Source of the DNA: Lachnospiraceae bacterium UBA7205
GTDB taxonomy: Bacteria; Bacillota; Clostridia; Lachnospirales; Lachnospiraceae
Assembly (NCBI GenBank): GCA_002490665.1
Contig: DKUL01000069.1
Location: 1-11,293, forward strand
DNA: 11,293 nt
Direction of reading: 5' to 3'
Shown here piece after piece: positions 1 to 8,063 of this stretch. Position 1 is the first letter of the stretch, and each line of letters starts with the position of its first letter. The notes beneath the pieces were generated by a model that did not search any database, was not told the DNA's origin, and saw only the letters and a program-made list of their open reading frames with translations. The translations under genes were made by a program, and so were the position numbers.

Positions 1-83
1 TTATGAATCCGAGAGGCTATAAAAACGAATATTATAAAGATTTGTCCGTTTCAACACTGTAACGCGCTAAACTTAACGAATAC

Positions 84-112
84 ATTATAGTTTAATTTTT
101 TTTCCAAGACAA
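84..112 (-). promoter_or_regulatory. Leftward sigma-A-type promoter
   Basis: On the minus strand there is a perfect -10 TATAAT (84-89) with a -35 TTGTCT (107-112) and a 17-base spacer. It points off the left edge, so it should drive a gene outside the window. The roughly 75 bases transcribed inside the window contain no clear ribosome binding site or start, so they are leader. The -35 matches consensus at 4 of 6 positions. Confidence 0.6.
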
Positions 113-123
113 CAAAAATATGC

Positions 124-167
124 TATCACGGCAAATTTTGTGCAATTTACTAAAATTTATTGTGATA
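124..167 (-). terminator. AT-rich stem-loop after the Na/Pi gene (weak terminator or operator)
   Basis: TATCAC (124-129) pairs with GTGATA (162-167) and AAATTTT (133-139) pairs with AAAATTT (152-158). Two possible G-U pairs and one mismatch lie between these blocks, and the loop is 12 bases. On the minus strand a short T-rich run follows. It could be the weak terminator of the minus-strand unit, which otherwise has none visible. Because it lies just upstream of the leftward promoter, it could equally be a regulator site for that promoter. The low GC of the stem argues against a strong terminator. Confidence 0.35.
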
Positions 168-242
168 ATTTACAGTTTTCAGGTTACTATTGATGCCACT
201 TTTCGTCTTATATCGCGCACAAAACATGCGTTACACTGTCCG

Positions 243-2030
243 TCACTCCTTAGCTGCTTTCCCCGGAAGTTCATAACGCTTCAGATGCTCCTGCATCATT
301 GTGTCAAACGCGCTGCCCGCCCCCTTGTCGAGATTGTCAATATACGCATGCGCATGCGTGTCGTCCTCGTGCATCTGCATCACATTGATTGCCAGGTTCG
401 AGCAGTGGTCCGCTATCCGCTCATAATTGTTCGTGATATCCGACAGGACAAATCCCATCTCGGCGGTACACTTCCCTTTCCGAAGACGCTTCATATGACG
501 CTTCTTCATCTCCTTCTGGAGAATGTCTATCGCCTCCTCAAACGGCTCTATGGATTTCGCAGCCTCTGCATCCTCCTTCTCAAAAACCCTCACAGATATC
601 TCGACAATATCCCTGACCGCCTGCGAGAATATTTTCAGCTCTTCCGCCGCCTTCTCGGAAAAATGCTGCTCCTTCTTGTTCATTACCCTGGCACAGTGCA
701 CCAGATTCATTGCATGGTCCGATATGCGCTCCAAATCCCCCACACTGTGCTGGAGCATGTTTAATTTCCTGGAATCCGCCTCACTCAGGTTCCTGCTTGA
801 AAGCTTCACCAGATATCCGCTAATCTCGTCGTCATAGCGGTCAACAAGATTTTCCATCTGCTCCACATCCCCCGCACTTTTCTTGTCATAATCAAACAGA
901 TTATAAGTTGCCGTATTCAGCGATTCCTTTGTCAGCTCTGCCATTTTGAGCACATAGGAATTCACCTGTTCCAGTGCAAACGACGGCGTATTCAGAAAAC
1001 GCTCATCCATCTTCGCAAACAGTTCGTTTTCCCTTGCCTGCCGTTCTTCCTCCTCATCCGGCTGAATGATAACAAGCGACAGGCGCTCAAGCAGGCTTGC
1101 AAACGGAAGCAGCACAAGCGTCGCAAGCACGTTAAATCCCGTGTGCACCAGCGCAATCCCGGCGCTGTCTGCCGGCTCCTGCAAAAATGTAAAATGCAAA
1201 AAAGCATTTAACAGATAGAATACGGCCATAAAAATAACAGTTCCAATGATGTTAAAGAGAAGATGGACAATCGATGCACGCTTCGCATTTTTGCTCGCCC
1301 CGACACCGGACATCATCGCGGTGACGCAGGTACCAATATTTTGTCCAAGGATAATGGGGACTGCCGCTGCGTAGCTGACTCCGCCGCCCATGCAGAGCGC
1401 CTGCAAAATACCGACAGATGCCGATGAAGACTGAATGACTGCCGTGACAAGCGCTCCGACAATCAATCCGAGAACCGGGTTGGTAAACATGGTAAACATT
1501 CCCGTAAACCACGGCACCTCACTCAGCGGTTTCATTGCAGAGGACATCGTGTCCATCCCGGTCATCAGAATGGCAAAGCCGACAAGAATTGCGCCAAGGT
1601 CGCGCTTTCTGCCGTTTTTCATGAACATGATAAAAACCACGCCGATTACGGCAAGTACCGGGGAAAATGAAGTGGGCTTGACGAGCCGCAGGAAAAAATT
1701 GGAGCTCTCAATACCTGTAAGACTCAGAATCCATGAGGTAATCGTCGTTCCGACATTGGCGCCCATAATAATGCCGATTGCCTGGGAAAGCTTCATAATT
1801 CCCGAATTCACGAAGCCGACAACCATGACGGTAGTCGCCGACGAGGACTGAATGACCGCCGTCACCCCTGCCCCCAGAAGAACTGCCTTGAGCCTGTTAT
1901 TGGTGAGGTTTTCCAGGACACGTTCGAGGCGTCCGCCTGAAAGTTTTTCAAGTCCCTCGCTGAGCAGATGCATTCCATATAAAAATAATGCCAGGCCACC
2001 TATCATCGTCAATAAATCAAAAAAATCCAT
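243..2030 (-). CDS. Na+/phosphate cotransporter with C-terminal PhoU domain
   Basis: This is a 595-residue membrane protein of the Na/Pi cotransporter (NptA / PF02690-type) family, which imports inorganic phosphate with sodium. The hydrophobic half (about residues 1-325) carries the family's two inverted repeats, each with a QSSS signature (QSSSATT at 61-67, QSSSAS at 200-205) followed by a Gly-Asn-Gly-Thr motif (GANVGTT at 90, GQNIGTC at 229). The soluble half (about 345-580) is PhoU-like, with two helical-bundle motifs, DLERISDHA near 432 and NNYERIADH near 534. The start is set at 2030 because GGAGG stands five bases before that ATG; a longer reading frame would run into the cyclase gene. 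It lies 73 bp after the diguanylate cyclase and is probably cotranscribed. PhoU domains usually tie uptake to phosphate status. The length and fusion are normal for Firmicutes. Confidence 0.93.
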   Translation of the reverse strand: MDFFDLLTMIGGLALFLYGMHLLSEGLEKLSGGRLERVLENLTNNRLKAVLLGAGVTAVIQSSSATTVMVVGFVNSGIMKLSQAIGIIMGANVGTTITSWILSLTGIESSNFFLRLVKPTSFSPVLAVIGVVFIMFMKNGRKRDLGAILVGFAILMTGMDTMSSAMKPLSEVPWFTGMFTMFTNPVLGLIVGALVTAVIQSSSASVGILQALCMGGGVSYAAAVPIILGQNIGTCVTAMMSGVGASKNAKRASIVHLLFNIIGTVIFMAVFYLLNAFLHFTFLQEPADSAGIALVHTGFNVLATLVLLPFASLLERLSLVIIQPDEEEERQARENELFAKMDERFLNTPSFALEQVNSYVLKMAELTKESLNTATYNLFDYDKKSAGDVEQMENLVDRYDDEISGYLVKLSSRNLSEADSRKLNMLQHSVGDLERISDHAMNLVHCARVMNKKEQHFSEKAAEELKIFSQAVRDIVEISVRVFEKEDAEAAKSIEPFEEAIDILQKEMKKRHMKRLRKGKCTAEMGFVLSDITNNYERIADHCSNLAINVMQMHEDDTHAHAYIDNLDKGAGSAFDTMMQEHLKRYELPGKAAKE

Positions 2031-2054
2031 ACATTCCTCCCTGTCATTGTTCAC

Positions 2055-2103
2055 AAATTTCTTTCTTAATTTATACGCACGCCAGATGAAGCCGCAACAG
2101 CTT
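2055..2103 (-). other. Intercistronic stem-loop between cyclase and transporter genes
   Basis: GATGAAGC and GCTTTCATC form an 8-pair stem with a one-base bulge and a short loop just after the cyclase stop. No T-run follows, so it is unlikely to be a terminator. It may affect mRNA stability or the ratio of the two products. Confidence 0.25.
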
Positions 2104-3810
2104 TCATCTATAACGCTCCCTTGTCCTGTAAAGGTTTTCCTTATACGCATACATCCTGCGGTCAGCCTCTGTCATCCCCATGCGCACGGATTTCCCCGCC
2201 GTGTACTCCACCCTGACAATTCCGTAGGATATCCCAATCGGATAATTGTACTTATCCTCCTCTGACAAAAGCTTCTGGTTAATAAGCGCCATTTCACGCT
2301 CCATCTCCTCCGGAAGCCTGTCATAGCACAGCACGCAGTACTCGTCCCCGCCCAGGCGGTAAGCGTTGTCCTTTTTTCCTTTATTCTTATCATGCCCTTT
2401 TTTTGCAAGCTCTTTCAAATATGTTCCTATCAGCTTCAGCGCCTCATCCCCCAGGTGGTGTCCAAGGTTGTCATTGATATACTTCAGCCCATTCATATCC
2501 CCATACACAATTGTGACCGCATCCTTGTCCCTGTCTATGGCATCCAAATCCTCATCCAGCCCGCGCCGGTTCCGCATGGAAGTCAGGTTGTCCGTATACG
2601 CCATTTTCTCATAGGTGCGCCGCTCAATATTTGCCTCGTGAATCCCCAGCGCCTTCTTTGCGGAGACAATTCCGGCGCATATCAGCAGCATGATCAGCTC
2701 CAGCCTTGTAAAAAAACCATTCCCAAAACAATCCCAGACATAAAAATCCATCATGTCGCAAAAACAGCACATTGCAAGCACAAAATACATTCCGATGCCA
2801 AGCCGCCTTGCCCAGCCCCTGGACTGGTCCATATTCCTGAGAAAGGATGTCAGAAAGATGACGCCGTTTACCACAATGAGAACATGAATCACCGAAAGCG
2901 TCTCAAAAAAATCGGCAATGTTAACCAGCTGCAGCACAATCAGAACAAAGATGATTCCACAGTCCATATTCATCAGCCGCCTGTACATCGGGCTGTCCGG
3001 TATTATTCCAAGCAGATGGAACGCCATCACGACGCTTGGCAGAAACAGGGCAAACGTGACAAAGCTCAGAATCTGCATGGCATAGGCATTGCTGAAAAAC
3101 AGCTGCCAGGTTCTTGCCTCTGTAAAACTCCACGCGGAAATAATCAGGAACGCCAGTCCCAGACTCGATACTTTCGCCGCTGCTCCCCACTGTGCAAACA
3201 GCGGAGACAGAAACACAAGCGCCATGCCGATAATCAGTGGAATCACTGTCATCAGCAGCATTGCAAGCCCTTTCATCAAAATGTACGATAACAGTTCCGC
3301 CTTGGTGCCGCTGACGATGTGGCGCCACTGACCGGAGTATTTTTCATATGGGCACATGGTATCAATCGCTATTGTGTCCCCTGCACGCAGCTGTCCCAGC
3401 TCGATAAGCTGCCACCCGCTGCCCGGTGTCTTCCCGAACGGAATCTGTCCGGCTTCGCCAAAGCGGTATACTTCTATGTCATTGACGTATGCACGGACAA
3501 ATGTATGGTCCGTCCGAAACAGCAGAAACGCCGGCGATGCAAAAACCTCGTCAATTTCCTTTTTCGTCACCATATGGCTTATGCGCATATATTCGCCGGG
3601 AACCACATCATAATTTCCGGGAATCCTCAGGTACTCGCCTTCCCGGTCATACCAGCCGTCACTGAGCTGCCGGACATCATACCCGGTAAAAATATTTTTA
3701 TCATAAAAATGGCTGGTCTTCAGCCTTGCGCCAAGCCACACCACAAGCGAAAATGCCACAAGAACATAAAATACGGCCATATAGAAAGGGACTCTCTTCT
3801 CTTTTTTCAT
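2104..3810 (-). CDS. Membrane diguanylate cyclase with 7TM sensor region
   Basis: This 568-residue protein should make c-di-GMP from two GTP. Positions count from the chosen start. One N-terminal membrane segment (about 9-28) is followed by an outside domain (about 35-175) and roughly seven membrane segments (about 175-386). This resembles the 7TMR-DISM sensor architecture, although the family match is by eye. The cytoplasmic GGDEF domain fills the rest: DNLTSMRNRRG near 407, the GDMNGLKYINDN metal/nucleotide motif near 437, the active-site GGDEY at 487-491 (Tyr in place of the usual Phe), and the terminal ADRRMYAYK motif near 549. The inhibitory I-site position reads GKKD instead of RxxD, so classical product inhibition is probably lost. 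The ATG at 3810 is preferred over one at 3816 because the GGAG is six bases before the former and touches the latter. It is first in the unit with the Na/Pi gene. Confidence 0.9.
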   Translation of the reverse strand: MKKEKRVPFYMAVFYVLVAFSLVVWLGARLKTSHFYDKNIFTGYDVRQLSDGWYDREGEYLRIPGNYDVVPGEYMRISHMVTKKEIDEVFASPAFLLFRTDHTFVRAYVNDIEVYRFGEAGQIPFGKTPGSGWQLIELGQLRAGDTIAIDTMCPYEKYSGQWRHIVSGTKAELLSYILMKGLAMLLMTVIPLIIGMALVFLSPLFAQWGAAAKVSSLGLAFLIISAWSFTEARTWQLFFSNAYAMQILSFVTFALFLPSVVMAFHLLGIIPDSPMYRRLMNMDCGIIFVLIVLQLVNIADFFETLSVIHVLIVVNGVIFLTSFLRNMDQSRGWARRLGIGMYFVLAMCCFCDMMDFYVWDCFGNGFFTRLELIMLLICAGIVSAKKALGIHEANIERRTYEKMAYTDNLTSMRNRRGLDEDLDAIDRDKDAVTIVYGDMNGLKYINDNLGHHLGDEALKLIGTYLKELAKKGHDKNKGKKDNAYRLGGDEYCVLCYDRLPEEMEREMALINQKLLSEEDKYNYPIGISYGIVRVEYTAGKSVRMGMTEADRRMYAYKENLYRTRERYR

Positions 3811-3901
3811 ATGCATCTCCTATGCTTCTTCCCATGTCAGAAATTATTGTTCCTTTTGCAAAATAGTACTATGCAGGACAGTAAAAGCCCACTGCATTAT
3901 T

Positions 3902-3930
3902 ATTATAATACATTTGCCATGCTTTGATAA
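3902..3930 (-). promoter_or_regulatory. Promoter of the cyclase-transporter unit
   Basis: On the minus strand there is a perfect -10 TATAAT (3902-3907), a 17-base spacer and a -35 TTATCA (3925-3930, 4 of 6 consensus). The start point would be near 3895, giving a leader of about 85 bases before the cyclase gene. I see no riboswitch-like fold in the leader. Confidence 0.55.
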
Positions 3931-4000
3931 GGTACTGAACAAAAAATAATGAATACCTGACAATTGTGATACTACATTTATTGTGGTATGTCAGCCGCTT

Positions 4001-4223
4001 ATGAGTAAATATGGCATCAACATTACACAGCGTAATATGAGCGAATATTTTAAGAGATGGGAAATGACATGCCAGCATCCGACAAAAAAAAGCATATTTT
4101 CATGATAACGTAAAACTTCAGACATTTCTGCATGAAACATATCCCGGAATTGTGAAAAAAGCACAGAAGGAAGATGCTGAGATTTACTATGGAGATGAAA
4201 CAGGCATCAATAATCGAGTATAA
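4001..4223 (+). pseudogene. Decayed IS630-family transposase fragment
   Basis: Two frames joined at a run of eight A (4084-4091) read as one continuous IS630-type transposase segment. The first is MSKYGINITQRN followed by MSEYFKRWEMTCQHPTKK; the second, after a one-base shift, is AYFHDNVKLQTFLHETYP and then EDAEIYYGDETGINN. The GDETG piece matches the block carrying the first catalytic Asp of the DDE triad in this family. Homology appears to stop at the TAA at 4221, so the second Asp and the Glu are missing. A further shift near 4001 probably separates more upstream residues. The fragment is dead: no ribosome binding site, a frameshift and lost catalytic residues. The inverted repeats of the original element are not recognisable. 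It marks the left side of the AT-rich accessory stretch. Confidence 0.75.
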
Positions 4224-4247
4224 AAAATATATTGCGGAAAATTGTTG

Positions 4248-4276
4248 TTGTATTATGGGAAATTCTGTGATAAAAT
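4248..4276 (+). promoter_or_regulatory. Likely promoter of the lipase unit (extended -10)
   Basis: TTGTAT (4248-4253), a 17-base spacer and TAAAAT (4271-4276), with a TG one base before the -10, form a plausible extended -10 promoter. Downstream, GCAAACAT occurs twice within about 30 bases. The predicted leader to the first small reading frame is about 180 bases. The -35 is poor, so this rests mainly on the extended -10. Confidence 0.4.
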
Positions 4277-4339
4277 TATAGCGCAAACATAGTACATATA
4301 AGGGCAAACATTTAGTGATGAATGGACGCAAAGCATGAA

Positions 4340-4357
4340 ATCATAAGAAATTATGAT
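4340..4357 (+). promoter_or_regulatory. Perfect 7-bp hairpin with GAAA loop in the lipase leader
   Basis: ATCATAA (4340-4346), GAAA and TTATGAT (4351-4357) make a perfect palindrome 64 bases after the putative -10. It may be an RNA stem with a GNRA tetraloop or a dimeric regulator site. No T-run follows. The rest of 4224-4464 holds no recognisable gene. Confidence 0.3.
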
Positions 4358-4464
4358 GGTTCGGCTGCATGAATTATGGTGTAGGGCTTTTTGCCGATTA
4401 ATGGGCAGGAGTACGTTACAGGATAATTTGTGCAGTTTTTTTATTAAAGAAAGGGGGATGTTGG

Positions 4465-4604
4465 GTGTATTCTAAGGCTGCAAGCGTATTAATTAATTTC
4501 ATTTTTGGAGCTTTTCTTTGGCATGATGTTTTGGGGATCATATGTTTACTTTATTTTTACCTTTATCTGCATTTACAGGATTTGTTTTCTTTTTTGTACA
4601 TTAA
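4465..4604 (+). pseudogene. Internally deleted copy of the small membrane protein gene at 8128
   Basis: A GTG start follows a GGGGG ribosome binding site by seven bases. Codons 1-25 (YSKAASVLINFIFGAFL in part) align with the start of the intact protein at 8128 (YSIIVSVIMNFIAGIFL). In another frame, bases from about 4545 to 4604 read TLFLPLSAFTGFVFFFVH and stop, matching TLWLPLFAYIIYVFVYVIIH at the end of the intact protein. Measured from start codon to the shared ACT, the distance is 83 bases here and 204 there. A net 121 bases are therefore missing, which also explains the frame change. Read without a shift, the first frame gives a 48-residue hydrophobic peptide ending at 4611, which could still be made. 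The relic lies 42 bases before the lipase start. Confidence 0.65.
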
Positions 4605-4643
4605 AGAGTAAATCAACTATGTCGCTTATATATGCGGCAGAAT

Positions 4644-4656
4644 GGAGGATTATTTG
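4644..4656 (+). promoter_or_regulatory. Ribosome binding site that selects a TTG start
   Basis: GGAGG at 4644-4648 is followed after five bases by TTG at 4654-4656. The only nearby ATG (4642) overlaps this GGAGG and has no purine-rich site before it. The TTG is therefore the likely start, and the protein then begins with the Lys-Arg-Lys of a normal signal peptide. Confidence 0.75.
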
Positions 4657-7600
4657 AAAAGAAAGATTAGTTTTTTATTAATAATAGCTATGTTAATGAC
4701 TTTTAGTACAACAAATAGCAACGTGGTGTATGCTGCTGGCCTTGTACCGGAATCTTCTTTGGAAACAGAGTCAGAAACAGAGCTTGCATCAAGTATGGAA
4801 TCATCAATGGAAACCGAGGTTATGTCGGAAACTGAACAGATATCCGAGACAGAAAGTTTATCGGAAATAGAAACGATACAGGAATCTGAGACAACATCAG
4901 AAAGTGAAATAGCATCCGAAACGATACAGGAATCCGAAACGATATTAGAGACTGAAACAATATCAGAATCCGAGTTTTATGAAGATTTTTTGTTGGAAGA
5001 ATCAGAGCCTGATACTGAATATTATTATGGCGATGTGGGTTTTGAGGAGCATGATTCTTCAAACCAAATACATCCACGTCGTTCGGCAGGAAAGAATCAA
5101 AATGGGACATGCAGAGATACTGTTTTAGTGCTGGACGCTTCAGATAGCATGAGAGGAAAACCAAATGCAGTCATGAAAGCGGCAGCAGTTAAATTTTGCA
5201 AGAGTGTTCTTGCAGCGGATGGAACAAATCGCGTTGCTATTGTGGTATATAATTCTAACATAGTGGGACGTATGAATTTTTCTGATGATTTAAATCAGAT
5301 GACTAATTATATCAATTCAATAGGTGCATCAGGACTTACAAACATATCAGCTGCACTTGTAACTGCCAAAAATCTGTTAGATATGTATAGTGCATCTACA
5401 GCAACAAAAAATATCGTACTGTTGTCGGATGGGTATCCTGTACGCGGAATGCGGCAAAATAACGGAAAATATAATTACACAGGCATCTCGCAAAGTTATC
5501 CGTATGCAAATGCTGCTTACGAATACTATGTGCAGAATTTGAAGAATGATTATAATGTATATACGCTTGGATTTTTTCACTCCATAACACATGCGTCTTC
5601 TCTATCCTATGTACAGCAGTTCATGACAGATATTCAGAATAAGGGATATTATGAGGTGACAAATGTAGATGAATTGGAATTTACATTTGGGGATGTAGCA
5701 GAAGATATTATAAAGGATGACTCCAACTGTCCAATTGTAATTGTGCCAGGAATTATGGGAAGTCAGCTGTATGAAAATAATGGATTAGTGTGGGCAGATT
5801 TTGGAAAGATAGGTAATCCTTCATATCGCTTAGATGAACATATGGCAATAAGCAAAAGCATGAGTATACATAATTATGATACTGAATCGCATAATCCGAT
5901 TAATCAGGCATTGCTAAATAAAGGGAAACGCGAATATGGGGCAATTAAAATCTACGAAAAATTAGTGGATAGTATTATAGATAGATTTACAGATGATGAC
6001 GGAAATATTACAAGGGATGTGTACTTTTTCTCCTATGATTTCAGAAAAAGCAATATGGACAGTGCACAGCAGTTAGACCAGTATATAAATGATATTTTAA
6101 GCTGTAGTAAAGCATTATATGATAAAGAATATACACAGGTAGATATTGTTGCACATAGTATGGGCGGTCTCGTGACTGCCAAGTATGTAGAAACTTATGG
6201 ACATGATAAACTACATAGAGTAATCACTGCTGGTACACCATATGAGGGAGCAGCTAAGTTACAAAATAGTGTTTTAACAAAAGAGGTGTTAGATTCTAAT
6301 TTTAAGGATCTTATTTTGTTCCATTTTGGTGGCTTGAGTAAAGAATGCAAGGCATCATTTCCATCAATTGCGGAGCTTGCACCCACAGATGCATATTATA
6401 ATGGACATACTACGAAATTTGAACAATATACAGGGCAAAAACAAGGAACTATAATAAAGAAGAAAATTTATAAAACACTAAATCTATCAGAATATCATGA
6501 TATAAATAGTATGATATTTAACACAGCAACCAGTACCCCTTATAATGATGCCCTCGTATTTCATGAGGACATAAAGACGGATGCGGGCTATAATGTACTT
6601 GCAAGTTTGGATAATTCCTATTTTTCAGTAGGTATTAACCAAAAGACAATTGCGGGATTGAAATTTAACGATGGAACCGATTTAGCTTCACTAGACGTGG
6701 ATGCATTAACGTATGAACAAAAGGGTGATGGGACTGTCCCTTATGATTCGGGTACTATGATGAAACATTTAAATGAGCTTTCCGCTGATCGTGTCATAAA
6801 ATTTGAAACTACGCATACCGGATTGGTTGGCGGTGACAAAGATGAAAAAGATACAGATCCCATAACATGGATATGTGATATTTTAAGCACAGGAAAAAGC
6901 AGCATAGAGAGCGACGAAGAACAGACTAAAAAATACATTGTTATCAGGGTTGCATGTCCTGTAGACGTAGCAGTTGAGAAAAACGGAGAGGCATTAAATT
7001 CGACACAGGGGCAAATACATATGAAAACGTCCTATGGTGTACTTGATTTTGTTGGTAATGGGGACATTAAAATGCTCTGTATTGATGATGCAGATGACTA
7101 CCAGATTCAGTTAAACGGAACAGACCGGGGAACAATGGATTACACAATTAGTTATTTTGACGGAGATGACAAACTGGTAAACGAATATGATTTTTTTGAA
7201 GTGCCTATTACAGAGACAACAAGGATTGAGACCGGAACGGATTCCGATTACATTAAACTTTGTGTCGATGAGGATGCGGACGGAACAGCAGACTATGAAC
7301 TTTATCCTGAAGGATACGAGCCGAAAACTGGGATGACAAAAATAAGCGATACATGCTATCAGTACACAACGGATAATATGGATATACTGTATGAAATTAC
7401 AGCGAAGTACGGGAATGTATATCACATCAATATGACTGTAAAAAATAAGACAAATGACACAATCCATGACTGGGCACTTGAGTACGATTCGACAGATAAA
7501 ATCAATAATATTTGGAACGGTATGTTAACAGATGACAACAATAAGACAGTCATTAAGAATGCAGGATATAATCAGGACATACCTGCACAGGGAAGTGTCT

Positions 7601-7998
7601 CCTTCGGTTATATGGCAAACTTTAATCAGGGCATACAGATACCGACTTATTTTAAACTGTTAGGGGAAACGGCATCCTTGGATGAGGCAGATTGTGATAT
7701 CCATTATCAGGTAGACGCAGATTGGGGAAGCGGCTATAATGCATCCATACAACTGACAAATACGACAACCAATACGATAGAAGATTGGGGCATAGAATTC
7801 GATTTCCCTGATACGATCGAGAATATATGGGGTGCGCAAATTGTAAGCAAAACAGGAAATCATTATGTATTGGCGAATCAAGGATATAACCAGAACATTG
7901 GAACAGGGCAGACTGTCAGCATAGGATTTACCGTAACTGCAGTTGGAGAGAAAGCAGAACCTGAAAATTGCAGAATTACACACATAGAAGCAAAATGA
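4654..7998 (+). CDS. Secreted vWA + lipase/acyltransferase + tandem CBM2-like protein
   Basis: 1114 residues from the TTG; add 4 to convert to positions counted from the ATG at 4642, used here. A signal peptide (KRK, hydrophobic core, cleavage near AYA-like residues 29-33) is followed by a Glu/Ser/Thr-rich tether (36-122) containing a 16-residue tandem repeat. The von Willebrand A domain (about 158-355) has a complete MIDAS: DASDS 165-169, Thr233 and Asp263. An alpha/beta-hydrolase of LCAT/PGAP1-lipase type follows (about 363-745): oxyanion-region PGIMGS 369-374, nucleophile Ser506 in AHSMGG, Asp696 in GDGTVP, His725. Then comes a beta-rich region with a DEDADG acidic motif (876-881) and two CBM2-like repeats (about 911-1007 and 1017-1101; NIWNG/NIWGA and GYNQ motifs shared). 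There is no LPXTG anchor. Probable role: extracellular hydrolysis of a lipid or ester, with binding to a surface or polysaccharide. The substrate is unknown. Base composition is much more AT-rich than the flanks, suggesting acquisition. Confidence 0.88.
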   Translation: MKRKISFLLIIAMLMTFSTTNSNVVYAAGLVPESSLETESETELASSMESSMETEVMSETEQISETESLSEIETIQESETTSESEIASETIQESETILETETISESEFYEDFLLEESEPDTEYYYGDVGFEEHDSSNQIHPRRSAGKNQNGTCRDTVLVLDASDSMRGKPNAVMKAAAVKFCKSVLAADGTNRVAIVVYNSNIVGRMNFSDDLNQMTNYINSIGASGLTNISAALVTAKNLLDMYSASTATKNIVLLSDGYPVRGMRQNNGKYNYTGISQSYPYANAAYEYYVQNLKNDYNVYTLGFFHSITHASSLSYVQQFMTDIQNKGYYEVTNVDELEFTFGDVAEDIIKDDSNCPIVIVPGIMGSQLYENNGLVWADFGKIGNPSYRLDEHMAISKSMSIHNYDTESHNPINQALLNKGKREYGAIKIYEKLVDSIIDRFTDDDGNITRDVYFFSYDFRKSNMDSAQQLDQYINDILSCSKALYDKEYTQVDIVAHSMGGLVTAKYVETYGHDKLHRVITAGTPYEGAAKLQNSVLTKEVLDSNFKDLILFHFGGLSKECKASFPSIAELAPTDAYYNGHTTKFEQYTGQKQGTIIKKKIYKTLNLSEYHDINSMIFNTATSTPYNDALVFHEDIKTDAGYNVLASLDNSYFSVGINQKTIAGLKFNDGTDLASLDVDALTYEQKGDGTVPYDSGTMMKHLNELSADRVIKFETTHTGLVGGDKDEKDTDPITWICDILSTGKSSIESDEEQTKKYIVIRVACPVDVAVEKNGEALNSTQGQIHMKTSYGVLDFVGNGDIKMLCIDDADDYQIQLNGTDRGTMDYTISYFDGDDKLVNEYDFFEVPITETTRIETGTDSDYIKLCVDEDADGTADYELYPEGYEPKTGMTKISDTCYQYTTDNMDILYEITAKYGNVYHINMTVKNKTNDTIHDWALEYDSTDKINNIWNGMLTDDNNKTVIKNAGYNQDIPAQGSVSFGYMANFNQGIQIPTYFKLLGETASLDEADCDIHYQVDADWGSGYNASIQLTNTTTNTIEDWGIEFDFPDTIENIWGAQIVSKTGNHYVLANQGYNQNIGTGQTVSIGFTVTAVGEKAEPENCRITHIEAK
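4870..4965 (+). repeat. 48-bp tandem repeat in the acidic tether
   Basis: Two 48-base units (4870-4917, 4918-4965) encode 16-residue repeats starting ETIQESET. The first 17 bases of each unit are identical. The tether is otherwise made of S-E-T-E-like steps. Such tracts can vary in length by slippage. Confidence 0.75.
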
Positions 7999-8063
7999 TT
8001 TGAATATAAAATACTGCCATGAGAAGAAAAGTATCTATTCATATCAAAAATTTTTTAACAACT

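Noticed and set aside
56..240. Possible MITE bounded by ACACTGTAACGC (56-67) and GCGTTACACTGT (229-240)
   Set aside because: The inverted match is only about 10 of 12 bases and does not extend; the interior is explained by the promoter and stem-loop.
2392..3291. Plus-strand 299-residue open frame opposite the cyclase gene
   Set aside because: It is antisense to a clear GGDEF membrane protein and has low-complexity His/Gln/Lys-rich composition with no recognisable domain.
4050..4331. Minus-strand 93-residue frame across the transposase relic
   Set aside because: It overlaps a recognisable plus-strand IS630 fragment and has no ribosome binding site; it is a by-product of AT-rich sequence.
4340..4357. 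Intrinsic terminator before the lipase unit
   Set aside because: The stem is perfect but AT-rich and no T-run follows, so it is listed as a hairpin of unknown role instead.
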